Below are positions 1-12,518 of a stretch of 43,474 nucleotides of DNA, piece by piece. A program made the position numbers and the translations under genes. This DNA is from Thermomucor indicae-seudaticae (taxonomy: Eukaryota; Mucoromycota; Mucoromycetes; Mucorales; Lichtheimiaceae): contig JSYX01000284.1 of the NCBI GenBank assembly GCA_000787465.1, positions 1 through 43,474 of the forward strand, written 5' to 3'. Each line of letters opens with the position of its first letter. Position 1 is the first letter of the stretch. The notes beneath the pieces were generated by a model. The model ran no database searches and was not told where the DNA came from. It saw only the letters and a program-made list of their open reading frames with translations.

Positions 1-101
1 ATTTTCAAACGCGAATCGCTGTATTATTAAGATTGATATAAACAGAATGGGCCATGTTGACTATGTACAAGTCCTAACTCGTGTTATTTTGAGTTTACAA
101 A

Positions 102-1499
102 TTACAGCTGAGCACGAGGATCCTTGACACTGAATATCCTGATGTTTCCAGCATATTTTCCATCTGGAGTCATTTCATCGCCGGCATAGGCTAACTGGTA
201 GTCTCGAGGATGCCATGCGACCGTGTTCATAGCTGCCATACATTCAATGTGATGCAGAGTTTCCCCGCTCTCGACATGAGACTAATAGATACCATGTTAT
301 ATGATGTCTCATCAGATACGTTACATCTATTATACATACCACATCGATGTAACTGTCTTCAGATGCAGATGCAATGAACTGGCCGTCGAAACTAAAGCTC
401 AATGTGCGAACGGGCCAACTATAGCACAGTTAGCCAAAAATCAGATGCGACTATAATCAGCAGACGTACGTGAGTTCTGAAAAGGTGCGAACACAAGTAA
501 ACGTTCTCATATCCCAAAGAGTGACGAGGGCGTCAGCCGATCCAGCAGCCAGGTATCTGCTTGTCGGATCTGCCTCGACGCAATAACAATTGGCCGTGTG
601 TCCGCGCAAGGAATGCATCAGTTGCAGTGACGGGTATTCATATGCTCGAATGGTGCCTTGACCCGTGGTTACAAAGAAGACGTCATTGGAGTTGTTCCAT
701 GCAATCTCGTTCACTTCCACATTATGCTTTTGCGTCTTGATGATCTTAAATGTGCGTGTATCGATAAAGCTGATGGTATCGTTCTTGTCTCCAACCGCAA
801 TGTTGTTGCCGTTTGGGCTCCAGCAAATGTTTATATTTTCTCCTTCGGTTTCTACAATCGAAGTGCACTTGCCAGCTATTCTTTGTTAGACACAAAGTCT
901 CCTGCTTCACTGGATGTATCTCTATATACTCACACCGCTGGTCCCAGATTCTCACCGTTTTATCACACGACGCTGTCGCCAGTCTATCTGGGTGCGTCGG
1001 ATCCCAGTCTAGTTGATCAACACTGTCTGTATGCCCTTTGAGTTCGGTAGAATACCGAATGTCCGTCTGCCAGCCAGAAATTCACTTTAACTCTGGCTTC
1101 ATCAAGTTTTTTGACTGGGTTTTTTGGCTTACCCCTCGGTGCGGCATCCAGACACGTGCAGTCTTGTCTACGGAACCCGAAGCGAGCCGTCGACCATCGC
1201 TGTTCCAAGCAACCGTATGAACTTTTTCCTTGTGACCTTTGAGTTCTCGAATCTTGGAACGCTCAAACATGACCTTGACCTGCATATACCAGTTCAAGTA
1301 TTATAGGGAGTCGTGTGTATCAGCGTGATCGGTATACCTCCTCTTTCGTGATGGGGTCGCCACGATATTTGTATTCTTCACGTTCGCCTAATGGCGGATT
1401 CCAATCGTAAATGATCTTTCCACTGTCGGTCAGGTTCTCTTCGAATTCTAAATCTTTTGGTATCAAGTCCACAGCTGTCTCTGTTTCTATCGCGGACAT
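102..1499 (-). CDS. THOC3: THO complex subunit 3 (THOC3/Tex1), WD40 protein
   Basis: Six exons, complement(join(102..281,340..418,470..875,934..1066,1133..1279,1338..1499)), give 368 aa with every splice phase consistent. The product is a WD40 beta-propeller of the THO/TREX complex, which couples transcription to nuclear mRNA export. Blocks typical of THOC3 are visible: 'GHKEKVHTVAWNSDGRRLAS', 'ELKGHTDSVDQLDWDP', 'ENINICWSPNGNNIAVGDKN' and 'TGSADALV'-like repeats, ending in a last blade with 'NTVAWHPRDYQLAYAGDE'. Human THOC3 is about 350 aa, so the length fits. The ATG at 1499 is the first in frame. The first exon codes an acidic 54-residue extension ahead of the propeller that I do not recognise; its donor is GTATAC, slightly off consensus. 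The upstream gene on the same strand ends 281 bp away, so the promoter lies in that gap. Confidence 0.93.
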
Positions 1500-1780
1500 G
1501 GTCTGTTTATTCAATTGTGTGGTGCTCTTTCAGCGAATGCCGTAATGGGATTTTGCCAGATTTCGGGACGAACGGAGGATCAAGCGCGTGCAACTCAGTT
1601 CGACCGAAATTTTGGATCCAACTTACTTGATCTACGAATTCGCCAAAGCGCAGTATGATATGTAGACTGACTTTCAGGAGCATAAAGAATCATCAAGAGC
1701 TATTGTAGTTGTTTTGGGGAATATGTACGGATATTTACACATGAAGACGAATAATGCGAATAACTAACTATTGAGAAATG

Positions 1781-3741
1781 CTATTGCAAAGATAATGAAT
1801 GGCAGCGGCTTAAGCAATTGAGCATCCACGGGACTCCTCGAACCTGATACTGCTCCAGGCACCGGGCGTTCTTCTTGCTCAATGGTTTTGTTACATCGAT
1901 AATGAGGACGGGATATGCAATGTCTATACGATCACTGTCAAGGTCGCCTCGGTCTGGAAGTTCTGTAGCTTTAGGATCGACTGCCGGCCGTCTAAAGAGA
2001 ACCTGTCCGCCAGCAGCTAAACATAATCGAAGCAGTTCATTCTTGTTGTACTTATCCTTAAAGTCACCAAAGAAATGGAACTTTGCGCCGTCAAAGAGTG
2101 GCGCTTTCTGATTCGAATAGAGTGGGTTGAGAAAAGATGTGCTTCAGAAAAATCTAATGAATGAATGGCTTACGTCCTGATCTACCCGTTCCCGTCCACG
2201 TCTTGGTGCATGTGTCTGACCGTTCACAGAATCTCCCAACGCTTCATAGGTTTCTTCAGGCAGCCATCGTCGAGCCTTTATGCTATCCACAAGCCCTGTT
2301 TTACAAGACATAAATAAATGACTGATGTATAGACCAACGGATAACATACACACATGATTTATCAACGATCCACTTGCCAGCAATAATCCCGTGCAAGTAT
2401 TTCTCGGTTCGCCGGCAAAGGCGATTTTCGTCTACGAGCGTCACAATATGCGTCACATCTTCCAGTCCACGGATCATCTGCGTGTGGACATTCAGCTTCA
2501 AGTGAGTGTCAACGATAGGTGCAATACACTCATCAATGGCTGACTGCTCACAAAGATATTATATTAACCGGCTTCACTGGTTTGCCGACGCTACATAATT
2601 TACCTCTTCGATTCCTGTAAACATGACGTTGATCTGCTTGCATTCAGGAAAACCTCTGTCCAAATCAGGAGGCAAACCTGCTTCGTCCATTTGAGATGAC
2701 GGGATGAGGCTGTTATCAAAGCTCCCCATCATTGTCGCACGTGGCGTCAAACTCGGCAAGATGGGCCGCCTGTTCGGTAAACTGCCTCTGGCTTCTCGGC
2801 AGAACTTGCAGGATTGCTCACTTCCAGAGTTGATGAACAAACAGTGCTGACATCTCCATTTTTCGTTTGACCTGCTTTCTGTATCTTCCACTGGCGGCAC
2901 ATTCAACGTTTTCTGTAAGCCCGTACTCGAGCTATCATGCATGTTTGGATTCGACGCTTCCTCTTCTTCTTCTTGAGTAATAGGCACTGGCCATTCCGGT
3001 GTCCGTAGTGTGAAGCTGCCAGCTTCATACATGCCTGTATTCCGCGACGGTCGTCCCTCGTCTTTACCAGAGGAGCACTCCTCCAGCTCATCGTCGGGCA
3101 ATTCGTCAAAGCTGAGCATGTCCTGAAGCAGGGATTCCGAGTCCAAGTAGGTCGGCAGAACAGATTTCCTATGAGCGCTCGAACTAGTAGGCTCTTTTCG
3201 TTTGAACTCGTCCTCAGGAACGGAGCTGGCATCCAATATGCTGCTCTCTTGTGCAAGCCTTGGCTTTTTGGGCGCGTCCTCCCGGCGTCCGTATTCCACC
3301 TCAGGATACAAAGACCCACTGTCTTCTTGAGAGCGAGCAAACAAGTCTGCCGACGGCGTATGTGTAAGTGAGGAATTGAGTAACTTTAGTTTCAGTTTTT
3401 CGACGCATGCGACAAGCGTGTTGTGAAGCGGATCGCGGCGCAAGTTCTTTACAATGGCAGGAAGGTGGCAAGTAGGACATTGTCGCTCAATGCCTACTTT
3501 TTGAAACGAGCAATCACTGATATCTATCAGCCAATGTAAGGGAAAGGATCCGAGGGCGCTTTACTCACAAGCAAAAGCGATGTCCACATTCGATCAAGAT
3601 GTGTGCATCTTTCAGTAACCCGTCGCTTCAAAGATTCTTGTGGGCTTAACTCTCTGATCCAAGGAGCAGTTTTGATCTCGTTTACCATAGTTCACAGCGA
3701 AGCAATTCTTCTATCTTCAAAAGCGATGTCACGACGGACAT
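1781..3741 (-). CDS. BARD1/BRCA1-like RING, RanBP2 zinc finger, tandem BRCT protein
   Basis: Six exons, complement(join(1781..2107,2174..2295,2354..2543,2604..3516,3569..3625,3686..3741)), give 554 aa; an in-frame TAG just upstream supports the ATG at 3741. Residues 16-54 form a C3HC4 RING (Cys16, 19, 32, His34, Cys37, 40, 51, 54), followed by 'PAIVKNLRRDPLHNTLV', which resembles the BARD1 segment after its RING. A long acidic, Ser-rich linker holds a RanBP2-type zinc finger at about 256-283 (Trp258, then Cys pairs around Asn). From about 333 come two BRCT repeats: the first has 'GIIAGKWIVDKSW' and a linker 'GDSVNGQTHAPRRGRER' close to BRCA1; the second has 'PLFDGAKFHFFGDF' and 'LAAGGQVLFRRP' close to BARD1. 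BRCA1-BARD1 is a nuclear ubiquitin ligase for homologous recombination, and its BRCTs read phosphopeptides or ubiquitinated histone. No ankyrin repeats are seen. Family placement is firm; which of the two it represents is not. Confidence 0.9.
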
Positions 3742-4518
3742 GGACAGTGGCTAATCCACGTTGCAGTACGTTTTCGTTTTCAACGGCGCGGCTGTTCAAA
3801 AAAAGCCAATGGATATTTTAGACGATGTTGCTGCGAAACGTAAAGGTGCTCAGAAAGTTATCGACTACGATTCTTATTATTGATGGTACGCAAGTGCTAT
3901 GCTAAAGCTTCAAAGAAACTTTGATCCGGGTGCATGGAATGGGAGCATGTGAAAGCGAATGGTTTCGAAAGTTGCACAGCATTGTACAATGGAAGAGTAC
4001 TTTTTGTAACTTTGCATGATCCATTGTCTTGGGGCATTTCCGCTTTGTCATCTTGTTTCCAGTCGGATCTCCCGCTTTTTTTCCTCGCTCTCCACATCTG
4101 CGTTATCGTGTCCTGAAACGTCTCCATTTGTGAAAAAGAAAAATCCGTTCCCGCTAACTCGCGGCCTTGACCGAAACAGGGGGGCACACTAGTACTAAAC
4201 CCGGAAAGAACATGTGCAGAAGAAAGCGTTTCTTTGTAGATGTGTAAGATCTACGTATATGTCTTTAATGAGAGAGCTACAAATACAGGGGCACAGCCCA
4301 ACAAGTAAGCAACGAGAAAAAGGTTGGTTTGAAGAAAAAGTACTACATGCTATACATGCATTATAATTGAACAACTAGCAAATAACAAGTAACAGAGAGA
4401 CTATGTATAAGAATGGGTCAGGGGAACAGGAAAAGATATACGTGGGGTGATATTTGCGAAAGAAATGATGAAATGTGTCAAGTTGGTGAGGGGCGAACAA
4501 CTAATAGGCGGCGTGTTT
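3742..4518. other. Intergenic region, no confident gene
   Basis: This stretch separates the 3' end of the sugar porter (stop at 4519) from the start of the BRCT gene (3741), both on the minus strand, so it must hold the latter's promoter. Two overlapping minus-strand frames are open: a 76-codon ATG frame from 4127 to 3900, and a charged frame ending at 4048. A 24-codon plus-strand frame starts at an ATG at 3812. None has a recognisable domain or a convincing splice partner, so I do not call a gene. Confidence 0.5.
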
Positions 4519-6298
4519 TTACTTGTAGTTTGGACCACCATTGGCGTTTCCGTTGGCTTTTTCATCGTAATCTTGTTTAACCTTTCCAGCGGCGGAATTA
4601 GGGTTAGGTTGCTCCTTGGGAACCGACATGTTGCTCGGGAATCGGCGGGAACCAGGTCGACTGGCGATGCTAGGCACGCGCAAGGAACGACGGCCTGCGA
4701 TCTTGGACTCAGCGTCCACCTTTTCGTCGTACTGCGAAGTGGAACCGATAGCAGAAGCCATGGACTTGGCATCTTCTTGCAGGTCGGGGACGGCAAACAA
4801 GATCTCGATTTCTTCCAGCGACTTGCCGTTGGTTTCCGGGTACCACAGGTAAATGGGAATCAAGAAGATCACGTTCAGGATACCGAACATCAGGAAGGTC
4901 CAGTACTTTGCGTATTGGAACAGAACCGGCGCAATCATGGCCACCACAAAGTTACCCAACCAGTTGGCCGCGGTCGACATCGAGTTGCCCTTGGCACGAA
5001 GCGCGGTAGGGAAAATCTCGGACGGGTAAAGCCAGGCAAGACCAAGCCATGCTGCGCCAAAGATAAAGTTGTACACCATCACAAACGCAATGACTGCGCC
5101 CGCTGCATTTTGGTCGCCTCGTTCTACTCTGTACTGAGCACCACCGACAACGAAGAGAGACGCTGCTTGTCCGATAAGACCCGCATACATCAGCCAGCGA
5201 CGCCCCAGACGGTCAATGGTCCAAACCGGTGTCAGGGCACCGATAAAGTACGGAATCGAATCCACACCAGCCATCAACATCGCCATCGCGTGACTCATGC
5301 CGGCTTCCAAGAAAATGTCGGCCAGATAGTACGAAATGACATTGATACCACCAAACTGTTGCATCAGCTGACCACCCATACCAAGCAGTACACGGTAACG
5401 GTTGTTGAGTCGGCCCTTGCTGAACAATTCCTTGTACGACTCAATACCCTCACGACGTTCGAGTTCGATACCGTCACGGATTTCCTCCCACTCAGCAATG
5501 CAGCGAGGGTGCGTGGTGTCTTCGTCTGTCCAGAGACGGGCCAAGACTTCCTTACATTCTTGCTCCATGCCGTGCGCTTGCAACCAACGCGGAGATTCGG
5601 GAAGAATGAAGGTACCGAGACCAAGAAGGATCGCAAAGACCATCTGGAAAGCGAGTGGGAAACGCCAAGCGAAGTCGCCCTTGACAAAGTAGAGACCAAA
5701 CTCGAGCCAGTACGCAATACCGACGCCGACTGCCAACAGCGACGCTTCAAAGGCGACGTGCGACCCTCGCGATTTGGGTGGAGAAAGTTCGGCTTGATAT
5801 ACAGGAATGGTTGCAGTGTTCATACCGTTGCCAACGCCGGTGACAATACGAGCCACAATCATCATCCCAACGTGGACCGAAGCAGTCTGCAGAATAGCGC
5901 CAATGCACAGGATCAAGCAGCCCAAACGGATGGTTTTACGACGACCAAGGATATCACCAATTTTGCCTATAGGGGCCGGTCAGCGTGAAAGTCATTACGT
6001 GATTTGCCCGTATAACTTACCAGTTCCAAGAGCACCAAACATACAACCGATTTCAAACAATGAGACAATGGCTCCTTGAAGAGCAGAGTTTGGATTGCCC
6101 ATCCATTGTTTAAAGAGATCATTGGATATAACACCAGACATGACACCCTAAGTTAAGACGTCGGTCAGGCCCTGCGTGGCTGGCTGGGATAGATAGCTGA
6201 CCTATGTAGCGTACCTGATCATAACCGAAAAGTAAGAAACCGATACCGGCCATCAGGGTGGAGGCTCGGAACAAGGCAGCACCCTTTAGTCGTAGCAT
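4519..6298 (-). CDS. MFS sugar porter (hexose/polyol transporter family)
   Basis: Three exons, complement(join(4519..5966,6021..6147,6215..6298)), give 552 aa. The protein is a 12-helix plasma-membrane sugar:proton symporter of the sugar porter family. Visible signatures are 'FGYDQGVMSGVI' near residue 25, 'GRR' loops after helix 2 and in the second half ('RLGRRWLMY'), 'PESPRWL' near residue 193, the 'QQFGGINVISYY' helix-7 motif of sugar porters, and 'PETNGKSLEEIE' near residue 446 at the start of the cytosolic tail. The tail of about 100 residues is Ser/Arg-rich and polar and could carry turnover signals (inference). The GYDQG start and overall pattern resemble fungal hexose or STL1-like polyol carriers, but the substrate cannot be read from the sequence. 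Codon use is strongly biased to C in third positions, which opens a 513-codon antisense shadow frame. Confidence 0.92.
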
Positions 6299-9281
6299 GA
6301 TGTAAGTAAAAAGAGAGAGAAGAAAAGAAAGGGTTAGCGCCTCCCCCGCATTCCCCACCTCCCGCTTTTATAGCTGAGTGTTCGTTGAGCCCGCTGGCCC
6401 ATGATCCAGAAGCAACCTCCGATGATTCTGTAAGTTATTCACCATATACGGGATTGTGAAACATCACTGATGTCAAGGGGATTTGGATCGGGATTTTATA
6501 CACATGGCAATAACAAGCGAATGCGTCAATGGTTATCTTTTGCCACCTTTTCATTGGACATGCATCTTGCGCTCGCTTTTCAGTGATTATGTTTTGTAGT
6601 TTTTATAACATGTTTCGGGTGAATAACAAGTATCTTACTGGTTTGGATTACATAAGGTTTTGATAGTATAGTTCCGCCTTGATGAGCGACTGATCCGTCG
6701 GCTTGTATATTCGTACTGTACTGCCTTCTAAATCCTGGAGGTACCAAGACGTCACTGCAGTGGGTTCCCCCCGCCTGAATTTGGTGCTGGTCCCTTGCTT
6801 TAGTTTCTTTTTACTCCACCCCCAACCCCCATTTGAGGCACTTGCCCTCATGTTCGTCCTGTTTCTCGGTCATTCCGTCTTTCTGGCGAAACGTTCTCAG
6901 TAACGAAAAAAAAGTATGCACAACGCAAGAGAGAAAAGCAATTATGACCGCTTCTGCATGCAGCGTGCTAAATAAACTATAAATTCGCATTAGGGCCAAA
7001 TTCCTGCGTTTGATCAAGGGGTTCCAAAACAGATATAAAAGACCTTGAATTAATTGCTTAGCAATAAATGGCCCTTTTTTCTCTCTCTCCTTGATTTAGC
7101 GACACCTCTAACACAATCGGGTAATATTGACCCAAAGTATACATCACCCCACTTCTAAAGAAAGCAAAACCCCGGTTTCTTTGTCAAGATAACAACTCTG
7201 GCTAAATATTCCGGGTTATGTGTATATCTGTTGCAGATCTTGGCGAGTCTAAACCTTATTATACTTTTAGTATGGATCAAACGGATTGCATGATTTTGTA
7301 TCTATATAGCTCTCATCTTTCGTTTTGCAATGGATTACTGAAGCAGAGGCATTATAGGGCATAATGTCCGTAATACGGTAACTTGGTAACAAATTAAGTT
7401 TTCTTTTTCTTTGGAACCAAGATAACCCAGCGAGCTATCTTTTTTCTTTCCATTCCCCGCTCCCAGACCTGTGTAATGAAGCATTTATTATTAGACTAGT
7501 TCAAGATCCGAGGCGTTTAGTTTTTGTTTGACAGGGACATGGATGGATAACGATGAGCAGCGCTTTATATCTTGTTCATGCTATGGTACCTTTTTGTTCA
7601 CTCTATGTTCGCCTTGAGCAATGATTGTGAAACCCATACCAATTAAGGCATCTCTTATTGGCAGTAATCCCTGGGAAAGCGAATGCGTGATTCTCATATG
7701 ATCAAGCAGCAACAATGAAGCGCACATGCATCCAAGTACAAGGACCAATATTTCTTCTTTTCAATTCAATACGTACAGTTTTTTTCTTTTTTATGCACGA
7801 TATCAAACAGAACGAATTATATGATCCGTCGGCTATACGGCTCCAAGAAAAAAATATTATACGATTTTTTTTTTCTGCACGTCTTCCTCCCGCCACCCAG
7901 TCGGCAGTTGAATGATGACAAAAGCGGTATGGTCCCATCGGAGCGTCGATCAACCAGAAAATGCTTGATTTTGCCTTTTTCGGAATAGCGACCCTGACAG
8001 GGTCCATCCTCCGCCTAATTTTTCTGCTTCATTTTCTGTGCTCCGACATGTGAAAACGATTTTCTGCCAAAAGATCAAGCCACGATAACACGCAATATTC
8101 AATAGAACCAAGCAAAAAAGCGGCAGATATGATTTTGTACGTACAAGACAAATTGTATTCGTGATACAAAGGGGATCTTGATACGACTTTGAATGGATCC
8201 AAAGAAATCACTGTGTGAAAACTGAAGAGACCTTCCCAGAATTCCAAAGCGAAAATCTGTCCCCAAGATTATGGATTTTACTTGTAAAAGCAAAGCTTCT
8301 GAAGACTAAAGTGGATCAGTGGCGTACATACATAGGCCGATGATGCGCACGAGGACATGCAGCTCCCGTCACGCCTCGCCGATGTTCAGTATTTAGACCT
8401 GCTCCTTTTGGTATCACTTCCATTTCCGTCGCAAACGATCATATCATCCCGATCAGTTACATACCTGCTTGGTACGAACGCTTCAAAAGCGAGACCATTG
8501 CGACGAAACAATTTCTTGAACGTGTTACTCGGGAGACAATGTTTCTGGTCAGTTAAGGAAATGCTTTTGCACAGTACGGTGAAATCATCGGCATATGAGC
8601 AAAAAGTAAAACAAAAGTAGTGCATTAAAGGCTACGATGTCAGGCAAAAAACAAGACTGAATCGTGCCATCTGCTATGAACTGTCCATTGAAAGAAGTCG
8701 TTACAATAGAAACCCATAAACTGTACGCATCCCATCAAAAGATGACCATCTCTGTATGCTTAGAGCTCTGGATGACAGATAAACAAGAATCGATCTGCCT
8801 AGTATGATGATGCTCAACAATAAAAAAAGGCTTCGCAAACATTCCTGATTTTGCCAGGATATGTGCGTATTGGCAACAAAACACCCGGAGTTTCTTCTGC
8901 TATGGATACAAGGTCTGAATACTGACTCACAAAGCTCAACTGAAGATTTTCCGGATGCCTGATACACATTTGCACCTGTGACTGACACAGGTTTGACAGG
9001 TATTGCACCGAGTGTCTTACATAAGGAATATCTATTTCCCGAGGGCCGGCCGACCTCGACTGCATACAGATACTGAACACATCCATACCGCTGTTAAACA
9101 CTCCATGGACACTTTTCTTAAAAAAAAGCGGGCGCGGATTACATGTGACGTAAAGCGACTGAAATATGGGGTATCCATAAAAAGGGCGTGGTTTCATGCA
9201 AAAAAGTCCGGTTTTTCCTCGACGCCTTTAAAAGACCTGTCTGTTTTTCCATTCTTTTTTACTTTAACCTTTTGTACTTCT
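6299..9281. other. Large AT-rich intergenic region without supportable genes
   Basis: About 3 kb between two divergent genes, the sugar porter (-) and PFKFB (+). It contains their promoters and many short open frames, none over 130 codons, with no recognisable domain, no plausible exon chain and no tRNA-like B box that I could find. A minus-strand frame at 8386-8625 carries 'SYADDFTVLC', which resembles the catalytic box of a reverse transcriptase, but nothing else supports a retroelement there. Long A and T runs are common. Confidence 0.5.
9227..9234 (+). promoter_or_regulatory. Probable TATA-like box of PFKFB
   Basis: TTTAAAAG sits 48 bp before the chosen PFKFB start codon and is followed by a pyrimidine-rich run leading to the ATG. 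This layout supports the ATG at 9282 over in-frame ATGs further upstream, which would place the promoter inside the coding region. Transcript start data are not available here. Confidence 0.35.
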
Positions 9282-11462
<2,181 letters not shown>

Positions 11463-11641
11463 ACCCTACTCCTACTACTGCTATTAACTCCATCCTCGTA
11501 TGTACAAAGGTAATGTACACACAGAACCTGCATTGTAAAAAACCCACGATAAATGTCTATATTTTCCCTTTTTGCATGACACATTTTCTCACCAAACTAT
11601 CCCACTATTTCTCACTTTCACTTCACTTCTTTCACAATACA

Positions 11642-11665
11642 CAATCAATCAATCAATCAATCAAT
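11642..11665. repeat. (CAAT)6 tetranucleotide repeat
   Basis: Six perfect CAAT units lie just beyond the stop codon (11672) of the minus-strand OCA-type gene, in the short space between two convergent genes. It is a simple microsatellite, likely length-variable between strains. Confidence 0.9.
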
Positions 11666-11671
11666 AAATCA

Positions 11672-12476
11672 TTATATACATGAACGTTCGAGTTCTTCTT
11701 GCTCCTCTGCCTAAATAAATGTGTTATAATTATTACTAGCTTTGTATATAATCCCAGCAAATTACCAGTATCTTTTGTTGATCAATAAGCCAACCCGGTA
11801 AATGCAATGGCAGCGTTACGAGGTCCAAATCAAACAATTCAATGAATTGTTCATTGACGTATCGCGCCTTGGTACCCGCATAAGCTCGATACTAGATAAC
11901 AATTAGCCCAGCCCAAAATTCAGATAGGGTGTTACTTGCCTCTGTGATAATGGAGCTGAAATTCCATCCTTCCAATTTCCGTAGGCAACCGACCAGCGTG
12001 CCCGTTTCATGAATACCCGATCTTGGGGTGGTTTATTAGGGCAGGATGGACTTGCACAATATGAGTATTATTCAGCTTACGTGCACATGATTAAAACCGG
12101 GTGGGTATCGCGATCAAGAATCAACTCGAGCCCTTCCTTGATGAGTTCTTCGGATACTGGCCGCCATGTCGACGGTTGAGTTGGCTTCCAGGTCGCCATG
12201 CCCAGGTGGACCTTTGCAGTCATGTTTCAGCCCACCCCCACCCATCAACAAACGTATCTCAATCAATGTCATTACCAGCTTCATACCGGCTTCTTCCATT
12301 AAATTCGACGTGCCACGATTAGGCAATTCAGGACTCAGCATAACCACGGTCTTGAGTCGTAACTGCTTAATGAACGGGAAATGAATGGGCTGCAGCATGT
12401 CTGACCGGTAAATGCCCGGCTCGACAATGCCAAACTGTTCCGGAGGAGTCAACAGAGTGAGCGCAGCGTGGCTCAT
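11672..12476 (-). CDS. SIW14/OCA-type phosphatase-fold protein with degenerate active site
   Basis: Five exons, complement(join(11672..11710,11766..11891,11940..12021,12081..12211,12276..12476)), give 192 aa, the size of plant-and-fungal atypical dual-specificity phosphatases (Siw14, Oca1-Oca6). The N-terminus 'PPEQFGIVEPGIYRSDM' and 'FPFIKQLRLKTVVML' are typical of the family. The expected catalytic loop is HCxxGxxR; here it reads 'MCTSGIHETG': Cys110 is present but the preceding His is Met and the invariant Arg is Glu116. Loss of that Arg should abolish phosphate binding, so this is probably a pseudophosphatase scaffold like some yeast Oca proteins (inference). The third intron uses a GC donor (GCAAGT). 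The last 13 codons depend on a final intron; without it the frame ends eight codons after the fourth exon. Its ATG lies only 42 bp after the stop of the R3H gene on the same strand. Confidence 0.82.
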
Positions 12477-12518
12477 GAAAGGCAAGAACAACAGAAAATT
12501 TCGTTCAAGTTGGAATAT

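Noticed and set aside
3812..3886. 24-codon plus-strand ATG frame divergent from the BRCT gene
   Set aside because: Composition looks coding but it stops after 24 codons and every splice extension I tried ended quickly in stops.
3900..4127. 76-codon minus-strand frame upstream of the BRCT gene
   Set aside because: No homology, no splice partner, and a second overlapping frame is equally open; not enough to call a gene.
4447..5988. 513-codon plus-strand open frame covering the sugar porter
   Set aside because: It is antisense to a clear MFS gene and its product has no domain; strong C-ending codon bias in the real gene removes stops from this frame.
8814..9197. 127-codon minus-strand frame in the gene-poor region
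   Set aside because: No domain, no in-phase neighbour exon, and composition is unremarkable.
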